Shown one piece after another: positions 1 to 7,069 of a DNA stretch of 20,601 nucleotides (its first letter is position 1; each line of letters starts with the position of its first letter). The DNA lies in IMG/VR virus record IMGVR_UViG_3300048032_000107, positions 1 to 20,601 of that record; one strand, 5' to 3'. The notes beneath the pieces were generated by a model that was not told the origin of the DNA, searched no databases, and saw only the letters and a program-made list of their open reading frames with translations. A program made the position numbers and the translations under genes. Source of the DNA: a virus.

Positions 1-24
1 TAGCTTTTAGATAAGCCAACTATC

Positions 25-30
25 AGGAGG
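25..30 (+). promoter_or_regulatory. Strong ribosome binding site of the major capsid gene
   Basis: A perfect AGGAGG lies 7 bases before the ATG at 38. It is the best Shine-Dalgarno match in the window and fixes the start of the capsid gene. Bases 1-24 are AT-rich and hold no recognisable promoter; they may be the tail of an upstream gene outside the window. Confidence 0.8.
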
Positions 31-37
31 ATTTATT

Positions 38-1111
38 ATGGCTTTTACATCAGCAGGAGGACACGGTAACTTACCTAACGGTAACTTTAGTTCCGTAATC
101 TACTCCAAAAAAGTGCAGCTTGCTTTCCGCAAGAGCACAGTATGTGGTGACATCACCAACTCTGATTATTTTGGGGAGATTTCTGCCCAAGGTGATACAG
201 TAAAAATTATCAAAGAACCTGAGATTTCCGTAAGCAGCTACGCTCGTGGTACACAGATCTCAGCACAAGATCTTGACGATGAAGATTTTTCATTGGTTGT
301 AGACAAAGCTAACTACTTTGCCTTTAAAATCGATGATATCGAAGAAGCTCACTCACATGTGAACTTTATGGATCTTGCAACCAATCGTGCAGCTTATCGT
401 TTGGCTGACCAGCATGACCAAGAAGTTCTTGGCTACTTGTCAGGTTTCAAACAGTCTGCTTTACATGCAGATGCAGATACAGTTAATGACCAAGTAAATG
501 GTACTAAAGCTGTGACTACTGCAGGTTCAGACGAACTGCTGACATCAATGAAGTTGCGTAAAGATAGCTTTGGCAATATTACAACTAGTTCTGCTGCAGA
601 TCATTCGATCCCAGTGGCTGCTCGTTTGCCGGGTGCTACTGCACTACCAACAGCAACAGCTTCACCAGCAATGGTTGTAGCTCGTATGGCTCGTTTGCTT
701 GACCAACAACAAGTTGATAAGCAAGGGCGCTGGCTGGTTGTAGATCCAGTATTCATGGAAATCATGGCCGACGAAGATTCACGTCTTCTGAATGCAGATT
801 ACGGTGAGTCTGGTGCACTTCGTAATGGTTTGGTCCTTAACAACCTGCACGGATTCCGTGTGTACTCTTCATCTAACCTACCATCTGTAGGTACAGGTTC
901 AGGTACAACAGGTTCTGCAAACCAAAACACTAACTATGGTGTTATCGTAGCTGGTCATGACTCTGCAGTTGCTACTGCTGAGCAGATCAACAAAACCGAA
1001 ACATATCGTGACCCTGACAGCTTTGCTGACATCGTTCGTGGTATGCATCTATATGGCCGTAAGATTCTTCGCCCTGAAGCAATCGTAACTGCCAAATATA
1101 ACGCAGCGTAA
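38..1111 (+). CDS. Major capsid protein (HK97-fold type, inferred)
   Basis: This 357-residue protein most likely forms the icosahedral shell. No signal peptide or membrane segment is seen. The N-terminal region reads as a strand-rich arm followed by GDTVKI (about residues 53-58) and a long acidic helix-like stretch, DDIEEAHSHVNFMDLA (98-113). The C-terminal half has ATASPAMVVARMARLL and WLVVDP, as in other phage capsid proteins with a P22/T7-like domain plan. The length fits the family. It is followed directly by a small Ala/Thr-rich gene and a terminator-like hairpin, then tail tubular genes, which is the order around T7 gene 10. All 16 arginine codons are CGT or CGC, unlike genes at the right end, which fits very high expression. 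The family call rests on remembered similarity and synteny, not on a search. Confidence 0.88.
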   Translation: MAFTSAGGHGNLPNGNFSSVIYSKKVQLAFRKSTVCGDITNSDYFGEISAQGDTVKIIKEPEISVSSYARGTQISAQDLDDEDFSLVVDKANYFAFKIDDIEEAHSHVNFMDLATNRAAYRLADQHDQEVLGYLSGFKQSALHADADTVNDQVNGTKAVTTAGSDELLTSMKLRKDSFGNITTSSAADHSIPVAARLPGATALPTATASPAMVVARMARLLDQQQVDKQGRWLVVDPVFMEIMADEDSRLLNADYGESGALRNGLVLNNLHGFRVYSSSNLPSVGTGSGTTGSANQNTNYGVIVAGHDSAVATAEQINKTETYRDPDSFADIVRGMHLYGRKILRPEAIVTAKYNAA

Positions 1112-1124
1112 GGGGGGCATAGAA

Positions 1125-1538
1125 ATGGCTTTACAATCTCCAGTTCGTATCGAGACAGCCGTGATTGCTCACGGTGACTTGACAACTAGCTCAACTCACG
1201 ACATTGGTACAGTTCCAGACAATTGTGTGGTTCTTGCTGCTGGCGCTGAGTGTACTGCGGCAGCTACCATTGGTGGTGCTAATGCAGTAAGCTTTGGTGT
1301 CACAGGTGGTGACGTTGATTTACTCGGCACTGCCGACATCAATGGCGCTAAGACATTGGCTGCTACCACTACTTCGGTAAATGGTATCACTAATGTTACT
1401 GCTGCTGACACAGTTATCACTGCAAAGCTTGCGGGATCTAACGCACCTTCAGCGGGTTCGTTTAAGTTCTTCGTAGTGTACGCCCCAATGGGTGCTACCA
1501 AAGCAGCTGCAGAAGTAGATCGTGATCTGCTTGCATAA
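1125..1538 (+). CDS. Small Ala/Thr/Gly-rich capsid-associated protein
   Basis: I do not recognise this 137-residue protein by family. It is dominated by Ala, Thr, Gly and Val, lacks Cys-His clusters apart from one Cys, and reads as all-beta, with short strands such as VVLAAGAEC and FKFFVVYAPMG near the C-terminus. It starts 13 bases after the capsid stop, preceded by an unusually G-rich ribosome binding site (AAGGGGGG). It is followed by a terminator-like hairpin, so it shares a transcript with the capsid gene. Codon choice is as refined as in the capsid gene. Its position and composition suggest a head decoration or head fibre protein (inference). A secondary head-completion role is possible. 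Confidence 0.6.
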   Translation: MALQSPVRIETAVIAHGDLTTSSTHDIGTVPDNCVVLAAGAECTAAATIGGANAVSFGVTGGDVDLLGTADINGAKTLAATTTSVNGITNVTAADTVITAKLAGSNAPSAGSFKFFVVYAPMGATKAAAEVDRDLLA

Positions 1539-1547
1539 CTAAAATAC

Positions 1548-1577
1548 TTTGAGGGGCTGGGAAACTGGCCCCTTAAG
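1548..1577 (+). terminator. GAAA-tetraloop hairpin after the head genes (terminator-like)
   Basis: Bases 1548-1560 pair with 1565-1577 around a GAAA loop at 1561-1564. The core is six Watson-Crick pairs (AGGGGC with GCCCCT), continued inward by two G-T pairs and a G-C, and outward by G-T and T-A pairs. The downstream sequence (GCTTATTT) is only modestly T-rich, so termination would probably be partial. It sits exactly between the head genes and the tail adaptor gene, the position of the T7 T-phi terminator after gene 10. It could also act as an mRNA-stabilising or processing element. Confidence 0.65.
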
Positions 1578-1597
1578 GCTTATTTAAAGGTACTATT

Positions 1598-2320
1598 ATG
1601 GCTACGTATGTTGCACTTGTAAACGAACTACTTCGCAGAATAAACGAAACCACACTTGATACAGCAGGTGATGGTTTTGGAGATGTACGTAATCTACAAG
1701 CAATTGCCAAAGATGCAATAAACTCTAGTACCCGTGAAATTTTACAGACATCTCAAGAGTGGCCTTTTTTAATTACAACATACACAGAAACATTATCTGC
1801 AGGTACAGGCAAGTATGCTTGGCAAGCAGATGTATCAAAAGTTGATTGGGATTCTTTTTATCTAAAACAGCTATCCTCTAAAGATAATCAACCTAAAAAA
1901 CTTACAGTTCTTACATATGTAGATTACTTACGTCAACAAAGACCTAGTGAAGATACTGCAGGTACAAGTGGATATACTACACCTCAATACATATATAAGA
2001 CAGAAGAACGTAAGTTTGGTGTTACGCCACTACCAGATGCTGCATATGAAATTGAATATCGCTATTGGTCTTTTCCTAGTGACTTAACAGAATTTAATGA
2101 TGTATCAATTATACCTGATAGATTTAAACATGTACTTATTGATGGTGCAATGATGTACATGATGCGTTTCCGTAGTAATGAACAAAGCGCAGCTATACAC
2201 CAACAGAATTTTCAAAATGGTATAGATACCATGCGTAGATTATTGTTAGACAGTCCTGCTTATATTACATCTACAGTAATAGCACATAGACATTTTAATG
2301 TGAATACAGGCGCACAATAA
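1598..2320 (+). CDS. Tail tubular protein A-like head-tail adaptor
   Basis: This 240-residue protein probably forms the ring joining the portal to the tail nozzle, like T7 gp11 (about 196 residues). Visible features are an N-terminal helix (VALVNELLRRINE, residues 5-17), a second helix (KDAINSSTREILQTSQEWPF, 38-57) ending in the Glu-Trp-Pro-Phe turn common in this family, and then alternating strands. The last third is helical (DRFKHVLIDGAMMYMMRFRS) and Met-rich. It is the first gene after the hairpin at 1548-1577 and has a short AAAGG ribosome binding site. Its stop overlaps the next start as TAATG, so the two are translationally coupled and probably made in fixed ratio. The family call is from pattern memory plus the paired downstream nozzle gene. 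Confidence 0.75.
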   Translation: MATYVALVNELLRRINETTLDTAGDGFGDVRNLQAIAKDAINSSTREILQTSQEWPFLITTYTETLSAGTGKYAWQADVSKVDWDSFYLKQLSSKDNQPKKLTVLTYVDYLRQQRPSEDTAGTSGYTTPQYIYKTEERKFGVTPLPDAAYEIEYRYWSFPSDLTEFNDVSIIPDRFKHVLIDGAMMYMMRFRSNEQSAAIHQQNFQNGIDTMRRLLLDSPAYITSTVIAHRHFNVNTGAQ

Positions 2321-4107
2321 TGGCAGATAGTTTATCTACATTTGCTGTTCCTTGCAGTGGTGGACTTATTAACAATGTAGATCCACTTACACATGGATCG
2401 CAATTTGCGGGTTCAGCTTATCGCATAATTAATTATGAGCCATCTCTTAACGGTGGCTATCGTCGTATCTCAGGGTATACAAACGCATACGGTGAACTTA
2501 CAGGATTAGCTAATAGTCCTGTCTTAGGGTTACATGTTTCACCTGATATTAATCAAGGTATCTTTGGATGCCGTAAACCTGCATCAGGTAATAACTACCT
2601 ACACTGGTACAATCATTATTACGATGTCACACTAGCTTCAGGAGAAGGTGCTGGATTTAGTGTAGGAGAAACAGTTACAGGTGTAGCTAGTTCAAGTGAT
2701 GATTCAGGTGTAGCTGCTACAGGCACAGTTATATCTAAAACTGCAAACGCCCTTGTAATTAATTTTGGTAAATTACCTGAACAGGTATTTGCTACAGGTA
2801 ATGTCCTAACAGGCGGTACATCAACTGCTACAGGCACAGTACAATCTACCCCTGCAGTTAAAGGGTGGCAAACTGTAAGTACTTCAGGTTCCCCTACTAT
2901 GACAGGTGTAAGTCAAGTTAGGTTTGAAAGTTTTAACTGGGGTGCACCTAAGTTTGCTATAGTAGATGGCATAAACCCTGCAGCTACATATGATGGAACT
3001 ACGTATACACAGATTACACATACACAAGCACCTACGGACCCTACACTTGTAGCTGCATTTCAAAATCATTTATTTTTAGCAGGTGATCCTGCAGAACCAT
3101 ATAATCTATATTTTAGTGCACCTGTAGCTGAAACTAATTTTGACCCTGCTGCTGGTGCCGGCGTAATTAATGTAGGCTTTAAGGTAATACAGATTAAAGC
3201 ATTTCGTGACCAACTATTTATATTCGGTACAAACAACATTAAACGTCTTGTTGGTGATAACCAAGCTAACTTTGTACTGCAAAATGTTACGAACAACTTA
3301 GGTTGTATTGCACCTGATAGTGTTGCAGAGTTTAACGGTGAGATTGTATTTTTAGCACCTGACGGTTTACGTCCTGTATCTGGTACAGATCGTATTGGTG
3401 ATATTGAGCTTGCTACATTGTCTAAGCCAATTCAGTCTATCTTTGAAGATTATATTGACCAAGAAGATTTGGCGTCTATTCGTACTATTATAGTTAAAAA
3501 GAAATCTCAGTTTAGATTATTTTTTGCAGATCAAAACTCTCTTGGACTAATTGGTGGTATTCGTCGTAGTGGTGTTAGCACACAGGCAGGTTTTGAATTT
3601 GGACAACTTGTAGGTATTGAAGTAAACTGTGGTGATAGTGGTTACATTGGTGATGAAGAGTTTGTAATTCACGGGGATTCAAACGGTTTTGTTTATCGCC
3701 AAGAAGATGGAAATAATTTTAATGGTAGTAACATTTTTAGCTTATTTCAAACCCCCTACGTCTACATGGATGATCCTGAAGTACGTAAAAATATACATAG
3801 TGTAAATACTTATTTAAGAGCTGAAGGCATTCTTAACGTTATTATGGGCATAGAATATGATTACGGAGATACTGATATTTTAAATCCCACTGATTTTGAT
3901 TTTACTACAGCAGGTGCGGCAGCTTACTATGATCGTGCCACATATGACGCAGCAGAAATTTATGATGGTAATCCATCACCCATTCGTTCAACCAATGTTT
4001 CAGGATCAGGTAAGTCCGTTTCAATTAGATATGTTACCAACTCAGACCAACCTAGCCATACTATTCAAGCTTATAGTATTACGTATGGCGTAGGAGACAG
4101 GAGATAA
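2320..4107 (+). CDS. Tail tubular protein B-like nozzle protein
   Basis: This 595-residue, beta-rich protein has the hallmarks of short-tail nozzle proteins: an N-terminal NYEPSLNGGYRRISGY segment (residues 38-53) and a core with FRDQLFIFGTNNIKRL (295-310), followed by NNLGCIAPDSVAEFNGEIVF and then LAPDGLRPV. T7 gp12 is longer (794 residues). Residues about 105-178 look like a small inserted beta module with two related halves, one with GETVTG and ATGTV and the other with GNVLTGG and ATGTV. The gene starts inside the stop codon of the adaptor gene (TAATG) without a good Shine-Dalgarno, so it depends on translational coupling. Its codons are AT-rich compared with the capsid gene. The role as tail tube or nozzle is inferred from the motifs and adjacency. 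Confidence 0.75.
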   Translation: MADSLSTFAVPCSGGLINNVDPLTHGSQFAGSAYRIINYEPSLNGGYRRISGYTNAYGELTGLANSPVLGLHVSPDINQGIFGCRKPASGNNYLHWYNHYYDVTLASGEGAGFSVGETVTGVASSSDDSGVAATGTVISKTANALVINFGKLPEQVFATGNVLTGGTSTATGTVQSTPAVKGWQTVSTSGSPTMTGVSQVRFESFNWGAPKFAIVDGINPAATYDGTTYTQITHTQAPTDPTLVAAFQNHLFLAGDPAEPYNLYFSAPVAETNFDPAAGAGVINVGFKVIQIKAFRDQLFIFGTNNIKRLVGDNQANFVLQNVTNNLGCIAPDSVAEFNGEIVFLAPDGLRPVSGTDRIGDIELATLSKPIQSIFEDYIDQEDLASIRTIIVKKKSQFRLFFADQNSLGLIGGIRRSGVSTQAGFEFGQLVGIEVNCGDSGYIGDEEFVIHGDSNGFVYRQEDGNNFNGSNIFSLFQTPYVYMDDPEVRKNIHSVNTYLRAEGILNVIMGIEYDYGDTDILNPTDFDFTTAGAAAYYDRATYDAAEIYDGNPSPIRSTNVSGSGKSVSIRYVTNSDQPSHTIQAYSITYGVGDRR

Positions 4108-4110
4108 AAT

Positions 4111-5856
4111 ATGGCAGGATCAGGATACTCACGACAGTCGGTAGCTAGTATTGTACCTACAGCCGTTGTACGTGCTGCCCCAATCAATGCAGAGTTTGAT
4201 AAGCTACGAGATGCGTTTACGCAAAGTAACACAGGCACAACAGGTCATAGGCACGATGGTTCCTCTGATGAAGGTTCCTATGTTCCGTTTATTGCTGACT
4301 TAGATAAAAAGAATTACTTTACAGTAGATCAGACTAACAATCTTTTTGGTTTATTTGTTGAGGTAGGTGGCTCTGCTGTAGAGCAGTTACGTTTTCAAGA
4401 CGGTGTTATAGTTCCTGTCACAGATAATGACATTGACCTTGGTACATCTAGCTTAGAGTTTAAAGACTTGTACTTGGATGGTACTGCTACTGTTGATACT
4501 CTTCAAGTTGATGAGAACGGTACAGTTACAGGAAACTTTACGGTCAATGGTAATACGGTACTTGGTAATGCCACAAGTGATACTGTAACATATACAGCTA
4601 GAGCAGCCTCTGATTTTATACCTAGTGCAGATGGTACGTATGATCTTGGTTCTTCAACTAATGAATGGCAAAACTTGCATATTGATGGTACAGCTACCAT
4701 TGATACATTACAAGTAGATGAGAATGGTGCAGTCACAGGTAACTTATCTGTAGGCGGCAACATGAGCACTACAGGTACAAATGCAATAGGTGGTACTTTA
4801 GCTGTAACAGGTGCAACTACACTAAGTAGTACACTAGGTGTTACAGGTGCAGCTACTCTTAGTTCTACTTTAGCGGTTACTGGTACATCTGTTTTTACAG
4901 GTACTGTCACTGCTAATGGTGGTGTAGTAGGAAATCTTACAGGTAACGTAACTTCTTCTGGTACATCTACATTTGCTGACATTGATATGTCTGGCACTAT
5001 TGATATGGGCAGCAATAAGATTACGGCGGTAACTGATCCAACATCTGCACAAGATGCTGCAACAAAAGCTTATGTAGATTCTGAGGTTGCAGGTCTTATA
5101 GACTCAGCACCAGGAGCATTAGATACTCTTAATGAATTAGCTGCAGCTATTGGTGATGATGCTAACTTTAGCACTACCATAACAAACAGTATTGCAACTA
5201 AGTTACCACTAGCGGGTGGCACTATGACAGGTGCTATAGCTATGGGCAACAGTAAGATAACTGGCCTTGCTACACCTACTGCCTCTACAGATGCGGCGAC
5301 AAAAGGCTACATTGATAGTACCTTTAGTGAGACTGCCGCTGCTGCGGCCAGTGCTACGGCTGCTGCTGCCTCTGCTGCTTCTGCTGCTAGTTCGTATGAT
5401 CAGTTTGATGATCGTTACTTAGGTTCTAAATCTAGTGATCCTACAGTAGACAATGATGGTAATGCACTGATAACAGGTGCTTTATACTACAATACTACAG
5501 CAGAACAAATAAAAGTATATACAGGCAGTGTCTGGAAGAATGCAGGTTCTACAGTAAATGGAACTTCTTCACGTACTGTAGCCACTGCTACATCTAACCA
5601 AACTTCATTTACTGTAACTTACGATGTAGGTTTTGTTGATGTATATTTAAATGGTGTTAAACTTTTAGCAGGTACAGACTTTACAGCCACTAACGGAACT
5701 GCTATAATATTATCGTCAGGTGCTACTGCAGGAGACATTGTAGATATTGTTGCGTATGGTGCTTTTGAACTAGCTAATCATTACACACAAACACAGAGTG
5801 ATGCACGTTATGCGTCAATAGATGACCCAATCGCTATGGCTATTGCATTAGGATAA
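4111..5856 (+). CDS. Tail fibre protein with several repeat types
   Basis: This 581-residue protein is a trimeric-fibre-type protein. The N-terminus (residues 10-60, with PTAVVRAAPINAEFDKLRDA and a GHRHDG motif at 45-50) looks like a virion-attachment domain. It is followed by two 35-residue repeats (108-142 and 177-211), three 12-residue TLAVTG-type units (227-262), two copies of a segment ending in DAATKAYVDS or DAATKGYIDS (about 297-324 and 378-403), an Ala/Ser stretch (409-427) and a globular C-terminal domain (about 485-552) with VDVYLNGVKL and GDIVDIVAYG. The extreme C-terminus, IAMAIALG, recalls the ends of the other repeat fibres here. Two Shine-Dalgarno-like sites (GGAGA and GGAGAT) precede the ATG. 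It lies directly after the nozzle gene, where fibres attach. The receptor is unknown. Confidence 0.82.
   Translation: MAGSGYSRQSVASIVPTAVVRAAPINAEFDKLRDAFTQSNTGTTGHRHDGSSDEGSYVPFIADLDKKNYFTVDQTNNLFGLFVEVGGSAVEQLRFQDGVIVPVTDNDIDLGTSSLEFKDLYLDGTATVDTLQVDENGTVTGNFTVNGNTVLGNATSDTVTYTARAASDFIPSADGTYDLGSSTNEWQNLHIDGTATIDTLQVDENGAVTGNLSVGGNMSTTGTNAIGGTLAVTGATTLSSTLGVTGAATLSSTLAVTGTSVFTGTVTANGGVVGNLTGNVTSSGTSTFADIDMSGTIDMGSNKITAVTDPTSAQDAATKAYVDSEVAGLIDSAPGALDTLNELAAAIGDDANFSTTITNSIATKLPLAGGTMTGAIAMGNSKITGLATPTASTDAATKGYIDSTFSETAAAAASATAAAASAASAASSYDQFDDRYLGSKSSDPTVDNDGNALITGALYYNTTAEQIKVYTGSVWKNAGSTVNGTSSRTVATATSNQTSFTVTYDVGFVDVYLNGVKLLAGTDFTATNGTAIILSSGATAGDIVDIVAYGAFELANHYTQTQSDARYASIDDPIAMAIALG
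4432..4536 (+). repeat. 35-residue fibre repeat, copy 1
   Basis: This encodes residues 108-142 of the fibre and pairs with the copy at 4639-4743. Both read x-DLG-x-S-x(7)-L-x-x-DGTAT-x-DTLQVDENG-x-VTGN. The protein is strongly conserved while many third codon positions differ, so the duplication is old and maintained at protein level. Confidence 0.8.
4639..4743 (+). repeat. 35-residue fibre repeat, copy 2
   Basis: This encodes residues 177-211 and is the second copy of the unit at 4432-4536. It shares DGTAT and DTLQVDENG with the first copy. The two copies are separated by 34 residues, almost one unit length, and that spacer may itself be a decayed unit. Confidence 0.78.
4789..4896 (+). repeat. 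Three 12-residue beta-repeat units in the fibre
   Basis: This encodes residues 227-262 as three units in register: GGTLAVTGATTL, SSTLGVTGAATL and SSTLAVTGTSVF. Regular short strands with Thr/Ser and Gly-turn positions suggest a beta-spiral or beta-helical shaft. The DNA has diverged mainly at synonymous positions. Confidence 0.75.
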
Positions 5857-5866
5857 GGAAACAAAC

Positions 5867-6199
5867 ATGGCTAATACATTTAAAAATGCAGTTAGTTCAG
5901 CAATAGGCACTGGCCAAACAAGTGTCTATACTGTACCTTCTGCTACTACTTCTACAGTTATAGGATTGACTGTATCAAATATAACATCCTCAGACATAAC
6001 AGTTGATGTTGTTGTTACTGACACGAGTGCCAGTGCAAGTGTCCACATAATTAAGGGAGCTACAGTGCCTGTTGGCGGTGCGGTTGTTCCAATAGGCGGT
6101 GATCAAAAGGTTGTGCTAGAAGCAACAGATATACTTAAAGTTACAAGTAGTGCTTCATCAAGTGCAGATGCCCTTGTATCCGTACTAGAACAGACATAA
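5867..6199 (+). CDS. Small beta-rich protein of the tail fibre locus
   Basis: This 110-residue protein has no family I can name with confidence. It is rich in Val, Thr, Ser and Ala, lacks Cys and Trp, and reads as a compact beta-sandwich, with strands such as TVIGLTVSNI and ITVDVVVTD and the hairpin VGGAVVPIGG, ending ALVSVLEQT. No signal peptide or membrane segment is seen. It starts 10 bases after the large fibre gene with an AAGGAAA ribosome binding site and is followed 12 bases later by the first repeat fibre. The context suggests a small structural subunit, for example a fibre-tip, collar or baseplate-like accessory protein. This is inference from position only. Confidence 0.6.
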   Translation: MANTFKNAVSSAIGTGQTSVYTVPSATTSTVIGLTVSNITSSDITVDVVVTDTSASASVHIIKGATVPVGGAVVPIGGDQKVVLEATDILKVTSSASSSADALVSVLEQT

Positions 6200-6211
6200 G
6201 GAGAGACACAG

Positions 6212-7063
6212 ATGCCCTACATTGGTAATCAACCTGCACCCACTAATGTTGGTAGTGCTAATATTACAGATGGTTCTATAGTTAATGCTGACGTTAATGC
6301 TAGTGCAGCCATAGCCCTAAGTAAAATTAGTGGTGCTGCACCGTTAGCTAGTCCTACATTTACAGGTACAGCAACTGCACCTACCGTTAATGCAAGCACT
6401 GCACTACAAATTGGTGGTGTTGCTGTTACATCTACTGCTGCTGAATTAAATATACTTGACGGAGTGACTTCTACTGCAGCAGAGTTAAACATCTTAGATG
6501 GAGTAACTTCTACTGCCGCTGAACTTAATATCTTAGACGGTGTTACATCTACAGCAGCAGAACTAAATATTCTTGATGGAGTAACTTCAACGGCTGCAGA
6601 ACTAAACAAGCTAGATGGTTATACAGGAGCAGTTGCTGATCTTAATAGAACAGACGTAACTACAGAAGGTTTATCAGAAGCAAGTAAAGTTGTGACTGCA
6701 GACAGCAACGGAGTTGTTTCATTTGACAACGGAACTGTTGAGGAAAGTACTGCCATTACATCTAGTTCAAATGCAGCTACGATTAACCTACGTGATGGTA
6801 ATGTATTTACACACACATTGTCCGAAAACGTAACATACACATTTAGTAACCCTGCAGCATCAGGCAGAGCATCTGCTTTTATTCTAAAGATAACACAGGA
6901 TAGTTCAGCAAGAACTATTACATGGCCTTCAAGCGTTGACTGGGCCGCTGCTACCGCACCAACAATAACTGCTACTAATGCAGGTGTAGACGTATTTGGT
7001 TTTATGACGGTTGACGGTGGTACAACTTATTACGGATTTACGCTTGGACAAGCACTGGGGTAA
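6212..7063 (+). CDS. Repeat tail fibre, cassette A
   Basis: This 283-residue fibre begins MPYIGNQPAP, a start I recall from many marine phage fibres, and continues through a linker with SAAIALSKISG to five exact 13-residue units TSTAAELNILDGV (residues 73-137; the last unit reads LNKLDGY). The C-terminal part (138-283) is a beta-rich domain with ATINLRDG, TITWPSSVDW and the closing GFTLGQALG. That part is nearly the same as the C-terminus of the fibre gene at 9579-10778, so the two are paralogues. A clear AAGGAGAG ribosome binding site precedes the ATG. It is followed 6 bases later by a six-module fibre gene, a pairing repeated in cassette B. It probably forms a trimeric shaft plus a tip or adaptor domain (inference). 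Confidence 0.78.
   Translation: MPYIGNQPAPTNVGSANITDGSIVNADVNASAAIALSKISGAAPLASPTFTGTATAPTVNASTALQIGGVAVTSTAAELNILDGVTSTAAELNILDGVTSTAAELNILDGVTSTAAELNILDGVTSTAAELNKLDGYTGAVADLNRTDVTTEGLSEASKVVTADSNGVVSFDNGTVEESTAITSSSNAATINLRDGNVFTHTLSENVTYTFSNPAASGRASAFILKITQDSSARTITWPSSVDWAAATAPTITATNAGVDVFGFMTVDGGTTYYGFTLGQALG
6428..6622 (+). repeat. Five tandem 39-bp units encoding TSTAAELNILDGV
   Basis: Five contiguous in-frame 39-base units at 6428, 6467, 6506, 6545 and 6584. Units 1-4 encode the identical 13 residues, and unit 5 changes I to K and V to Y. Nearly every synonymous position varies between units (for example GAATTA, GAGTTA, GAACTT and GAACTA for Glu-Leu). Confidence 0.95.
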
Positions 7064-7069
7064 TAAACT

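Noticed and set aside
1108-1120. A G-run at the end of the capsid gene that could be a T7 gp10B-like frameshift site
   Set aside because: The run of G follows the TAA stop, and the next gene has its own well-spaced ATG. The run works as its Shine-Dalgarno. No slippery heptamer is seen before the stop.
4503-5015. A 170-codon open frame on the - strand within the first fibre gene
   Set aside because: It mirrors the repeats of the + strand fibre, has a Val/Pro/Ser-rich antisense-like composition and no ribosome binding site, and lies wholly inside a well-supported gene.
6428-6622. A CRISPR-like array, because of regular 39-base spacing
   Set aside because: Units are directly adjacent without spacers, are in frame, encode a conserved 13-residue motif and vary at synonymous positions, so they are a coding repeat.
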